Assembly (NCBI GenBank): GCA_016722525.1
Contig: JADKJB010000012.1
Span: 118,051-182,050, forward strand
DNA length: 64,000 nt
Direction of reading: 5' to 3'
Source: Bacteroidota bacterium
Lineage (GTDB): Bacteria > Bacteroidota > Bacteroidia > AKYH767-A > OLB10
Shown here: piece after piece, positions 53,324-63,391 of the stretch
Position numbering within the stretch: the stretch's first letter is position 1
How the letters are laid out: every line of letters begins with the position of its first letter
Notes under the pieces: generated by a model
Told to the model about the DNA's origin: nothing
What the model saw: the letters and a program-made list of their open reading frames with translations, nothing else
The model's database searches: none
Made by a program: the position numbers and the translations under genes

Positions 53324-54307
53324 ATGCTTTTTCTAAAAGAAAACAATAAAACACGAAGCAAATTTTTTCCAGCAAGAGGGAAAGCATTACGGCTGCCAAT
53401 ATATTTTCCTTCCATCTCTTCAGTTAAAACTGGTTTAAGCCCCTTTGATTATTTCAATGTTCTGAAAGCACTTCAACAAACTCACTTTTTAGTTTCAGCA
53501 TTTGACATAGACAAATCATTTCAAAGAGCAGAATTTATTGAAGCAATGAAGAGAAACAAAAATGAAGACGGTGCAATTATCTTAATGGATTCAGGCAACT
53601 ATGAAAGCTATTGGATGAGAGATAAGAGTTGGAGCATTGATGGCTTCAATGAAATCTTAAAACATGATGTGAGTGATTTGGCATTTTGTTATGACAATCA
53701 ATTTCCACCAGACGATTCAAAAGACAATGCAACTGGCGTTGCATTGTCAACAAAGAAAAGTCAAGAGGTGGCTACCGCCACCTCTATCATTCCCATCATT
53801 CATTGCAAGAAAGAAAATTTGAATGAAACTGTTTTGGAACTTTGCAATCAAACAAACTCTCCAATGGTTTCTATTCCTGAAAGAATTTTGGGTGACGGAC
53901 TTCTTGAACGAATTCAAACAGTAACAAACCTTCGCAGAGAATTAAACAAGTTGGACAACTACACTTTCATTCATTTGCTTGGAACAGGAAATCCATTTTC
54001 GCTTTTACTTTTTCGTTGGCAGGTGCTGATTCGTTTGATGGTTTGGAATGGTGTCAAACGACAGTGAATTCCGAAACAGCTTTGCTTTATCACTTTCAAC
54101 AAAGAGAATTGATAAATGACAACTGCAACTTTTGCAAGAGTGGTGAGTTTGATTACAACCTAACAACAATTGGACACAATCTAACTTTTTTACGACAACT
54201 GGATGAAAGAAATTCAAGATGCTATTGAGGCAAACTCAGAGGAGAATTTATTACGCAAATATTTTGATACTAATTTTGTTAATTGCTTAACTAAAATATG
54301 GTCATGA
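53324..54307 (+). CDS. TGT-like protein (Cap10-like), two frameshifts
   Basis: The protein of about 327 residues has a TIM-barrel pattern of the tRNA-guanine transglycosylase superfamily: LMDSGNYESYW near residue 90, SDLAFCYDNQF, MVSIPERILGDGLLERI and, after a frameshift near 54015, GADSFDGLEWCQT. The last corresponds to GxDxFDCxxPTR of TGT, which holds the nucleophilic Asp. The usual Cys-rich zinc site is not clear; NCNFC is the only candidate. A second break lies near 54190. The stop overlaps the start of the OGG-like gene (ATGA). In type IV CBASS a TGT-like Cap10 has this place. The enzyme's substrate is unknown. Confidence 0.75.
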
Positions 54308-55012
54308 ATATTACATCTGTTTTCAAAATACACGACACAGTTTTGCAGGTTTCATAGAAGCCCAAACACTGATGCCTGAAATGCCAGTTATCAAAAGTGA
54401 AAACAAACTATTGTCGGAATTGGTATTGTGTATTTTGAGCAGTCAGGAAAATATGAAGTTGCTTTAGCAATGATGAAATCATTACGCAAGGAAAATATTT
54501 TGCGGATTCCAAAAACAAATCTGAGTTCAGAGAAATCAAATCAGAAATTAAAGGCACTCTCAAAAATCCAGTGCATTTCAAATCCAACGAAAAAGAATAT
54601 TCCAGACGGTTGAGATTTTTTGTAAAAAATCTGACTACATCATTGACACACTTGAAAATATTTATCTCAATAACTTAACAATAAAAGGAATTCTGAAACA
54701 AGAAGATTGCATTCAGGAAACACGAAAAATATAATCAGTTACAGTTGCGGCTTGGGGCCGAAACAAGCCAGTATGTTTTTACGCAACATTGGCTATCATT
54801 CAGAGTTTGCAGTATTAGACAAGCATGTGATTGACTACATGAGAATAATGGGATTGACTTGCATTACAGACAACAGTTTTTCAAACCTAACTTCCTATCA
54901 GAAAATTGAAACCAAGCTCAAATTATACGCAGACACTTACAATGTGAATTTGCTTCATTTGGATTTGGCAATTTGGACAACAATGCGAACATTAAAAACA
55001 TATCACTCATGA
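54304..55012 (+). CDS. OGG-like DNA glycosylase (Cap11-like), several frameshifts
   Basis: The best region is IISYSCGLGPKQASMFLRNI then GYHSEFAVLDKHVIDYMRIM, the helix-hairpin-helix/GPD core of 8-oxoguanine glycosylases, with the catalytic Lys in GPKQ and the Asp in VLDKHV. Upstream pieces in other frames give FIEAQTLMPEMPVIKSENKL, LSELVLCILSSQEKYE and SDYIIDTLENIYLNN. At least four indels break the gene. The intact product would be about 236 residues. It overlaps both neighbours by ATGA. It could act on a modified base in DNA or on a nucleobase adduct; in type IV CBASS the equivalent is Cap11. Confidence 0.72.
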
Positions 55013-55621
55013 ACAAACTTGTAACATTAGTTTCAGGAGGCATTGATTCCACAGTCATGTCAGTATTAGCACAGGAACAAAACTTTGAACTGCATCCTCT
55101 TTTTTATTGACTACGGACAGTTGGGAGAAAAATTAGAATGGGAAGCATGTGTTTACAATCACTTGAAACATAAATTACCTACTCCAAAAAAAATGAAGTT
55201 GAGTGGTTTTGGAAAGGTTGTCCATTCAGGACTTACCGACAAAAAATTAAGAGTAAGAGAAGATGCATTTCTCCCTGGAAGAAATACTTTGTTCTTGCTA
55301 ATGGCAAGTTCTTATGCTTATCAAGTCAAAAGTCAAAACATTGCAATCGGTTTACTCACCGACAAATACAAACTGTTTCCTGACCAAACAAAAGAGTTTA
55401 TTCAGTCAGCAGAAAAATTTATTTCAATGGAGATAGATTATGAAATAAAAATTCTAACGCCATTGATGGAGTTCAACAAAGCAGAAGTAATGAAGTTGGC
55501 GAAGGCAAAAAAAATAAACAAAACTTATTCCTGTCATTCAGGGAATCCGATACCTTGCGGTAAGTGCATTTCCTGTCTTGAAATAAAAAACGCATTAACT
55601 AATCTCAAACAAAAAAAATAA
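55009..55621 (+). CDS. QueC-like 7-cyano-7-deazaguanine synthase family protein (Cap9-like), one frameshift
   Basis: The start reads MNKLVTLVSGGIDSTVMSVL, with the ATP-pyrophosphatase loop SGGIDS. After a break near 55100 it goes on as FIDYGQLGEKLEWEACVYNH, then FLPGRNTLFLLMASSYAY and the zinc site CHSGNPIPCGKCISC (four Cys). All hallmark parts of QueC are there in about 204 residues, slightly short. No other queuosine genes (queD, queE, folE) are nearby, so a role in tRNA is unlikely. It is followed after 2 bp by a TIR-like protein with a glycine-rich N-terminus, a candidate substrate. Confidence 0.82.
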
Positions 55622-55623
55622 TT

Positions 55624-56123
55624 ATGGGAGGCGGCGGTAGAAACAAGTACGACACACGAATAATTGACCGACTTTGCAAAAGTTGCTCAAGATTCTTTCA
55701 GCAATGCACAACCCGAAAAGCGAAATGTTTTCATCAGTTTTGACAACAGAGATTTAGGCGATGTGAATCTTTTTGAGAGGTCAAGCAAAGAATGAAAATA
55801 ATGATTTAGAATTTAATGATTATTCCTTGAGAGAACCCTTTAATAGTGAAAAAGCAGTATATCAAAAGCGGAATTCGTGAAAGAATTCGCCAAGCATCTG
55901 TTACGGTAATTTATGTTTCAGATGTTACTCATGAAAGCGATTGGGTTAATTGGGAAGCCAGAGAAAGTATTGCACAAGGCAAAGGTGTAATATGTGTTCA
56001 TAGTGGCGATACGCCACCTGCAAAACTCCTTCTTTCGTTGGAGAGTTGGGTTTAAAAGTTGTCCCTTGGAAACATAAAGAATTAGCAGCAGCAATTGCGC
56101 AAGCAGCACAAAAAAGAACATAA
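55624..56123 (+). CDS. TIR-like (DUF1863/ThsB-type) protein with Met-Gly4 N-terminus, several frameshifts
   Basis: The first residues are MGGGGRNKYDTRIIDRL. In shifted frames the protein continues with RNVFISFDNRDLGDVNLFRG, QAKNENNDLEFNDYSLREPF, IRERIRQASVTVIYVSDVTH and SDWVNWEARESIAQGKGV. This is the MTH538 TIR-like fold (DUF1863) shared with Thoeris ThsB; the Glu in NWEARES is the likely catalytic residue. Indels lie near 55675, 55772, 55858 and 56035. The intact length is about 166 residues. The unusual run of four Gly directly after Met, next to a QueC-like gene, is the most suggestive feature of the operon. Confidence 0.78.
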
Positions 56124-56130
56124 CTTTTCA

Positions 56131-56714
56131 ATGCGACACAAGTGTTTTATATCATCCAAAACAGAGGACTTTAATTACAAGAAGTATATTCTTGAAAACA
56201 TGGATATTGACCTCATTGACAAATCACTGAATGATGCAATAGATTCAGACGATGAGGAATACATCATGCAAGTTATTCGGAGAGACTATCTGTCTGACAG
56301 CACGGTTACAATTTTCCTTATTGGCTCCAAAAGTTCTGATGCTTTAGGTTGGGAAGAACAAAAGTATATTAAGAGAGAATTACAGGGTTCTCTTTATCAC
56401 GGGCAAGGCAATACTCAGAGTGGAATTCTTGGAATTGTGTTGCCACAAATGAATGATTCCGTTTACCGTGGAAGCTATTCCTGCATCAGGTGTGGTGGTT
56501 CACACAATCATGTAAATGTTAGAGATACGACTATTAGTGAATTCAGTTACAACTACTACATCCCAAACGGTGATAAATGTGCATGGTCAGAAGATGATAG
56601 ATTTTGTGTTCTTGTAACTTGGGAGGAATTTGTAAAAGCACCTGAGGATTATATTCACAGAGCATTCAATAAAAGGGAACACCTATTGCTGAAAAAACAA
56701 AAGTTTATCCTTGA
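56131..56714 (+). CDS. Second TIR-like (ThsB-type) protein, one frameshift
   Basis: The start MRHKCFISSKTEDFNYKKYI is the first strand and helix of a ThsB-like TIR domain. It goes on with LIDKSLNDAIDSDDEEYIMQ, VIRRDYLSDSTVTIFLIGSK and ALGWEEQKYIKREL, with a possible catalytic Glu in GWEEQ. The C-terminal half has CIRCGGSHNHVNV and a region rich in aromatic residues, as in ThsB. A missing C near 56672 shifts the end; corrected it reads REHPIAEKTKVYP and stops at 56712-56714. The length is about 194 residues. It differs clearly from the first TIR gene, 7 bp upstream, and could make a nucleotide signal. Confidence 0.8.
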
Positions 56715-56738
56715 TATTACAATCAACAAATTAAAATT

Positions 56739-58195
56739 ATGGCTATTCCAAAAATTCTATCTGATGCTGCAATTTCTGTCGCAAAAGGCGTTTCAAAAGT
56801 TGTTCTTGGGAAATTTCTCCAATCAGTTAAAGGAGGAAACAAAGGTGCAATCATACCTTATCGTTCAGAAGGAAATGAGAACATAGTATGTTTCATTCAT
56901 GGTTTTCTCAGGCGACCCTGAATCCACATTTAAACCAATTCCTGAATTCATTATTGCAGAAAGTGAATTAAATGGATGGGATGTAATTAGCATTGGGTAT
57001 TCCACTGACCTAATGCCCAATATTGGAAAAGGCATTTGGGCAGCAAATCCTGACATATCAAAGATTGCTGACTACTTACAAACAAATCTTGATATTCTAT
57101 TTGAGCATTATCACAGAGTTGCCTTAATCGGACATAGCATGGGAGGATTGGTAATTCAAAGAGCAATAATTAATAGAGACGACATACATAAAATTTCTCA
57201 TGTTCTTTTTATGGAACACCAAAGCGGTGGACTTAAAAGGCTTGGTTTTTAAGATGGTTTAAAAATCAAATTAGTGACATGGACTATGAAGGAGAGTTCA
57301 TTAAAAAACTTCGTGGTGAATGGAATGAAAAATTTAAAAACAATTACCCGTTTAAATTCGCAACCATTGCAGGAGAGTTAGATGAGTTTGTTCCTGTTAA
57401 ATCAAGTTTAGAACCTTTCCCAAAGGAGTATCATTGTATTACTGCTGGCAACCACATCACAATGGTAAAGCCTGAAAAAATGCTGACACTTCTTTTCAGG
57501 TAATTAAGAAGATGCTTTGTATTGGTAACGAAATTCCTTATTTGATTGGTAACGATAAAGAACTGAGTAATCTAATAGCTAAGTATTGCGAAGAAGTAGA
57601 TAATCTTGGTAAGAAACTAAATGATTTGGATTCGAAAGGTTTCAAAAAATACATCTTTGCTCTAGAAGGCATTGGTAAAATTGATGATGCAATTAAGGTG
57701 TTGGAAGAATCAGAAATCTTAAAGTCAAACACAGACTTTATGGGTATTCTAGGTGGTAGATTTAAAAGAAAATATCTTATTGAAGAAACTAAACTGGCTT
57801 TAGAAAAGGCAATTTATTGGTATGACAAGGCTTTACAGTTATCAATTAAATCTGAAAACAGTTCGCAAATTTATTACCATGCAATAAATCTTGCATTTCT
57901 CTATTTAATGCTTGATGAAACAGACTTAATCAAAACAAAGGAAATGGCTGAATTGGCTTTAAAGTATTGCCAAATTGCCAATGGTTGCGAATATTGGGAA
58001 GATGCAACAATTGCCGAAGCAAATTTGTATTTGAATGACTTTGAACAAAGCAGAACCTTCTATACTTCTGCTATAAAAAAATGCAACCAAAGTATAAGAG
58101 AAACAAGTTCAATGTTTATGAACGCAATTTATGCTTGCAACAGCCTTAACAGACTGGATTGGAAAAGCGAAATAGAAGCTATCTTCAATTATTAA
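56739..58195 (+). CDS. Alpha/beta hydrolase fused to a TPR-like domain, several frameshifts
   Basis: Residues 1-260 form a lipase-like alpha/beta hydrolase: NENIVCFIHGFSGDPESTFK (oxyanion region), RVALIGHSMGGLVIQRAIIN (nucleophile Ser in GHSMGG), GELDEFVPVKSSLEPF (acid) and TAGNHITMVKP (His). The triad is therefore complete. From about residue 290 helical repeats follow (DAIKVLEESEILK, GGRFKRKYLIEETKLALEKA, YWYDKALQLSIKSENSSQIY), like the DUF4071/TRAF-binding TPR region. Frames break near 56910, 57215, 57240 and 57490. I read one gene of about 485 residues. It may be an effector hydrolase controlled by the neighbouring TIR proteins; this is inference. Confidence 0.75.
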
Positions 58196-58214
58196 TTAAG
58201 CGAATGAAAGTTAA

Positions 58215-59160
58215 GTGACACCCGAAAAGAAATATCATGCTTTCATTTCTTATTCTCACAAGGATAAGTCATATGCTTCTGCAATTCAAAAGTCCATTGA
58301 AACGCTCGAATTCCATTTTACAAAGTTGGCAACCCAATGTAGATATTTTTCGTGATGAAAGAAAAGTAAGGGCTTCAGAAGATTTATCGGAAGTAATAAA
58401 GGTTGGGTTAAATGATTCAAAATATTTGATAGTTATTGCTTCACGAAATTCTGCTGACTCTGCATCTTATGTTAGCAAAGAAATAAAATACTGGTATGAG
58501 ATAAAAAACAACAATAGTGGAGGAATAACAGGCTTTCATTTAATTCTATTAGACGGCTTGCTTAAATGGGATTCAACAAATAATTCTTTCAGTAAAGAAT
58601 CTTCTGCTCTGCCTAAACTTGATAATATTAAATTTAATGCTCAACCAATTTGGGTTAACATAAATAATTATTGCAAAGACGGTAGGGTTCAAACGAACAA
58701 CTCAAATTATGAATGGGAAATTGCAAAAGTAAAAGGCTTGCTTTTGGACAAGAATCCTGACGAAATAATTGACGAAGTTTCAAAAGGAAAAAGAGTATTT
58801 AGAATTACAGTAGGATTTGTAATTTCTATACTAATAGCTTTATCTGCATTTGCTTTTTATTTGAGGGGAGAAGCCGTTTCTCAAAAAGAAATTGCAGAAC
58901 AAAACGCAAGAGAAGCAGAAAAACAAAGAGACATAGCCTTAAATAATTTAATAAAATTTAAGGTTGAAGAATTTGACAGAAATTTAAAAAGTGGCAGCAC
59001 ATTCTTAGAGGCAGAAGCATACTGTTTTGCTGACAGTCTATTTTCACTGGCACTTGGAACAGCTAACGATACCACTTTTAGGTATTCAATTTCAGATAAT
59101 AAAATCAAATATTTAGATTCCGTTATTGTTGTTTGTAAAAATAAATCTGACTACAAATGA
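58215..59160 (+). CDS. TIR-domain protein with TM helix and coiled coil, one frameshift
   Basis: From GTG 58215 the frame gives TPEKKYHAFISYSHKDKSYA, the first strand of a TIR domain. A break near 58300 moves it to the long frame with VDIFRDERKVRASEDLSEVI, NDSKYLIVIASRNSADSASY and VSKEIKYWYEI, where the Glu is in the place of the NADase residue. A TM helix (ITVGFVISILIALSAFAFYL) lies at about residue 205, followed by a coiled coil (QNAREAEKQRDIALNNLIKF). The product of about 315 residues is membrane-anchored. Its stop overlaps the start of the WD40 gene. TIR plus WD40 is a recurring pairing in bacteria. Confidence 0.78.
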
Positions 59161-62100
59161 AGTATTTTATCTCCATATTATTTTCAATTTTCTCCTTTAG
59201 TTTGTATTCTCAGACTGCATCGCTTAAATGCGAAGATTTATACACGATGGCTGATTCGCTTTTCAGAAGTGGAAAAAATTATTCATTAGCAATAAAAAAT
59301 ATCTGCCTATAGACTTTGTGCAAATGCTAACCAATATAAAAAAGCAGATGATTTACTTCTTAAAATTTATGAGACTGTAAACAAACAAAAGAATGATGCA
59401 ATTCAAGCAAAACAAAAGGAAGAACTTGCAAAGTTAGAAGCCTTTAAACAAAAGGCTTCTGCGGACTCATCCAGAAACGAAGCATTAAGAGAAAAAGAAA
59501 ATGTAAAAAAAACGTTTTCAAATGCTGATTTTGCTCAATATAACTTTAACTTAAAAATGGAAATTCAGAAACTGGATTGCTTTTATTTAATAAGGGCATT
59601 AAAAACGATGCCTTCAAATTTAGGTGCTTTATCAGCAATTTACTCAAGGCTAGTTTTAAATTCTTTTTCCTTTAGAGTTAGGTGAATTAATTAAAACAAA
59701 AATGATGGCATTAAAGGTGTTTCATTTAGCAGTAATGAAAGGTACATGGTTTTATTTTCTGATAGTATTGTGTCAATTGTAGATTTATTAAAGAATGAAG
59801 TCAAAAACATACCTAATCCGTTTACCTGTTATGTTACTTCAGCAGTAATATCTCCAAATAATAGGTTGATTTTAGTAACCGCAGGCTTTGACGGAAACAT
59901 GGGTAAACAAGCTTATGGCGAATTTTTAGAATTAGATATCTTGACCGGCCAAGGGCTATATAACGCAAAAAAAATAAACGGGATGTTATGGAATGCTGCA
60001 TATAGTCCAGATGGCTCTGAGTATATGGTTGCTCTGCCTTTTTATTCGCAAATTTTCGAAAGCCCAAAGGGGCTTTATGAAAAAGATAATTTAGAATATT
60101 GTATTGAAAAAAAAGGAATTGCCAGATAACTCATTTTCAAACATTAAATTCAACTCTCAAGGGGATAAAATAATAACACTGTCTGGTCTAATTGGTAATG
60201 GTTGTGCACAAATACGCAATTTAAATAATTTGGGAAAAGTCGAAAACTCTATCCAAAATGATTATGGTTTTTCCTCTGCTGAATTTTCTCCAGATTCCAA
60301 GTATGTTACCATTATTAGCCCTTCCCCAATGGTTGAATTTCTAACCTTAAGTAAAGTAAAATTTGGAATTGCACAAACATATAGTACCGGAGAATGGTGA
60401 TGCGATTGGAATTCCTATGGAGCATAAAGACTTAATTAATTCTGTAGTTTATAGTCCTGATGGCAAACTTGTGCTCACTTCATCAAATGATAATACCGCT
60501 AGATTGTGGTCTGCAAACACAGGTGAATTATTAAATGAACTTGAACACAAAGGGGCTGTAAATTCGGCAAGATTTAGTCCAGATGGTTTACTTATAGTAA
60601 CTGCTCTCTAGTGATAAAACAATTAGAATTTGGAACCGAAAATGGCAACATTTTTAGTGAATCTTGTTCACATAATTCGGAAGTAATTGATGCGTTTTTA
60701 ATAACTCTGGGGATACAATATATGCTGTTTGCAGGAATGGTGAAATACATAAATGGGACCCTTCACTGAGGACAATGTTACCATCAGTATTAACAACTAG
60801 TGCAAATTACGCTCAATTTATCTCCGGACAGAGTCTATTATTCTAAATGATGAACCGGGATTTTCTTCACTCGAAACAACATCCAATATTTTATTACTGA
60901 ATCCAAGGATGAATTATCTGAAATAAGTCATAATAAAAAATACTATGCTGTAATAAAATAATTTACTTCAAGTAAGAGAAACAAAAACAGGGAAATTGGT
61001 TGGTGGTACACATAAACACAATTCAACAATTTATCAAGCCACCTTTAGTAAAAATGACCAATATATAATATCTGCTTGGCAGATTCTTCAGCAATTATTT
61101 GGGACATATTTTCAAATTCAAATGGCACCAAACTTTCCCACCAAAATGAAGTTTATTCATGTGTATTTAGTAATGATGATAATATTGTTGCAACCTCTGC
61201 AGGTCATTCAATATTTTATGGAATATAAATGGCAAACCACTTAAAAACCCTATTGAGACTAATTTTTCGATTTTCCCACACTTGGTGAAAATGGAAAAAA
61301 GGGAATATTATCCAAATGACATTGTAGATATCAAATTCACGTTTGAAAATAAGAAAATATTAGTAACTTTGGTTATTTAGAGTGTCAGTCATGTCGTCTA
61401 AAAATTAGAAATAATTTTACAGCAACTGGATTTCAAATATGGGATATAGAAAATGAGAAGATGGCACTTGAACTTTTTCACGATAAAGATATTACTTCCT
61501 GCAATTTATCTAAAAATAAGAAATTTGTAATTTCCACTTCTTGGGACAAAGCTGTTAAATTTTGGAATATTGAAAATATCAAGACAGCACCTGTTGTATT
61601 TTATAATGATGATGTCGTTGAAAATAGCATTCAAAGTCCAAATGGGAATTTCCTTTTGAGTTTTGGTAGGAGTAATAACGGGGTTTTCTTTACAATATGA
61701 AGAGTCTTAGCAACATGGGCCGCCTCTCCTAACGCAGGGGCAATAGAATGTGCCCTGTTTTCATTTAATAGTAAAATTGTATTGACTAGTTCGGAAAATG
61801 TTATAAGTCTTTGGGATGTTGCAACAAATCAATTAATAACTAATCAAATAGTCAACCAGTCAAAAATTGTAAGTATGAGCCTAGATTCAAGTGGTTATAA
61901 ATTAATCACGTTAGGAGAAAAAGGAGAGGTGATGATTTGGGATGTTATTACGAGTAGTAACAATTCATTAGCCGAAACATGCATAAACTAGCGGAAAGAT
62001 GTCTAAATAAAGAATTGAATGAGTATAATGTTGAAGAACCCAAGTTGTTCAACAAAAATCCAAAAGAAGTGTACACTTTTAATGATACTATTTCAAACCA

Positions 62101-62353
62101 GCTTTACTATTGGTTCAATTCCCCTGTTGAAAAACGAAATGTATCTCCCAATAGCAGTATTACTACAACTAAGGTAGTTGAAGAAATAATCAAAACAAAC
62201 AAACTTGAAACCCTACTAATGGCAAGATTCTTAATGCCTTCGAATATTAATATACTTAATATAATGAGTAAGTTAGCTATAAATCAAGATTTGAATGAGT
62301 TTTCAAAAATATGGGGAAATATTTATAGTAAATATTTTATAAACCACAAGTAA
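59157..62353 (+). CDS. WD40-repeat protein with signal peptide and coiled coil, many frameshifts
   Basis: The start MKYFISILFSIFSFSLYSQT is a signal peptide or anchor. A helical part rich in Lys and Glu follows (IQAKQKEELAKLEAFKQKAS, NEALREKENVKKTF). From about 59.7 kb onwards WD40 blades appear in different frames: SVVYSPDGKLVLTSSNDNTA, RLWSANTGELLNELEHKGAV, VISTSWDKAVKFWNIENIKT and VISLWDVATNQLITNQI. The last piece (LETLLMARFLMPSNINILN) is helical and ends at 62353. I count at least ten indels. The intact protein would be about 1060 residues. It probably senses or scaffolds for the TIR-TM protein upstream. Confidence 0.7.
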
Positions 62354-62812
62354 TCAAAATACTATTAAGGTATGCAATTTATTTCTACAATATTATTTAA
62401 TCAAAATCATTTATGTTAGAATTAAAATATTCTTGCCGTCAAATATCGAATGAAGTACTAATTATCCTTAGGATATTAGACAAGAAGTTTTTTCTAAAGA
62501 AATATGCAGGCATAATAGCCCTTAATTTGATTAATTGCACAATAAAAATAAATTAATTTGTGAGTAAAGACACCCATCCACAAAAAAATACACTCTTAAA
62601 AAACACACAAGCCAACGCTGCAAGCAATTTTTTTAAGAGAGTATTTTTTCTCCCACCCAAGAAGAATCTATTCCATCCCTATTTTTTGTTTTTTTTCCTC
62701 CACCACACGAGCATTGTGCGTAATCGGACGGGCATCGTTTCTAATGTAAATCGCTTCGTTCAAAGTGTGTGCGGTCTTCAAACTACACATCTTCGGACAG
62801 ACAGAAGGGCAT
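62354..62812. other. 3' non-coding part of the large cassette
   Basis: No ORF that I trust. An AT-rich stretch is followed by a pyrimidine-rich segment with T runs (62628-62700). The sequence then leads into attC F. The plus-strand ORF at 62560-62889 crosses the attC and has low-complexity Phe/His text, so it is not taken as a gene. Confidence 0.4.
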
Positions 62813-62945
62813 CCGGTAACAGCGGGTTTAAGAAATTGGCGGTTCAGTTGTTAAATAAAGTTCAGTTTTCCAATCAAACTTTCGTGTAGGTTGACAGTTT
62901 TGTTCTACGAAATCGCCAACTTCTTAAACCCGCAAAACGTTAGGG
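62813..62945 (+). other. attC-like site F, closing the large cassette
   Basis: The site runs from CCGGTAAC to G^TTAGGG. AGCGGGTTTAAGAAATTGGC (62821-62840) pairs with GCCAACTTCTTAAACCCGC before the end box, with one mismatch. TCCGGTAAC is the reverse complement of GTTACCGGA at 52970, the first bases of the large cassette. This ties the two ends, 10 kb apart, to one another. Confidence 0.82.
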
Positions 62946-63212
62946 CAATGCGTGTTGTCTTTTATACGTGTTAATATTCGCGTCGTCGCTGCGGAAAAGG
63001 CAAGCCGCATTTTGTTTCAGACAAATCAGATTTAAGTTCACAACAATTTCCTTGCAAAGTCTTCGCGGACGTTTAAGCCAACCGTTAGTCGCTTAACAAT
63101 TTATAAAATCAGGACAAGCAATCGGGGACAACATTTGCGCGCGGCTGCCTTTTCCGAGTTAACAGGCGGTAAAGTGGTCGAGGGTGTGGGTCGAAGCGCA
63201 TCGCCGCCTAAC
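62939..63212. repeat. Structured non-coding cassette, diverged copy 3
   Basis: It has the same layout as 47977-48252: palindromic ends (GTTAGGGCAATGCG and CGCATCGCCGCCTAAC), the text TTGTCTTTTATACG near the left end, and an inner stem CGGAAAAGGCAAGCCGC (62992-63008) with GCGGCTGCCTTTTCCG (63141-63156). The stem bases differ from copies 1 and 2 on both arms, so pairing is kept. Confidence 0.7.
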
Positions 63213-63383
63213 AAGTGCATTTAGCGCCAGCGGGGGGATGTGGGTTCGCCCGCCATTTTTTTCAAAGGAAAGTAATCTGTTTGGCGGGCTCAGTTAATTT
63301 TAGTACTTTTCGTGTGCAGATCTGGGGTGGCGGGCAGATGGAGTTCTTGGTTCCCGCCTGCGCAAATGCACCAACCGTTACCA
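63206..63383 (+). other. attC-like site G
   Basis: GCCTAAC to G^TTACCA, 178 bp. GTGCATTTAGCGCCAGCGGG (63215-63234) pairs with CCCGCCTGCGCAAATGCAC near the end, and GGCGGGC and GCCCGCC parts pair inside. It is longer than the 57-141 bp usual for attC sites. Confidence 0.72.
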
Positions 63384-63391
63384 GTAAGTAT

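Noticed and set aside
53022..53336. ORFs before the TGT-like gene (53022-53336 and 53062-53256)
   Set aside because: They pass through a 16-base A run and have no family features. I take the stretch as leader DNA.
55009..55621. QueC-like gene considered as ordinary queuosine synthesis
   Set aside because: There is no queD, queE, queF or folE beside it, and it is locked into an operon with TIR genes by overlaps.
53324..62353. Whole operon considered as a standard type IV CBASS or a standard Thoeris
   Set aside because: No CD-NTase or known cyclic-nucleotide effector is visible, and no ThsA-type protein is encoded. It shares parts with both but matches neither.
62560..62889. ORF of 109 residues across attC F
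   Set aside because: Its second half is the attC hairpin and the first half is Phe/Lys-rich low-complexity text from T and A runs.
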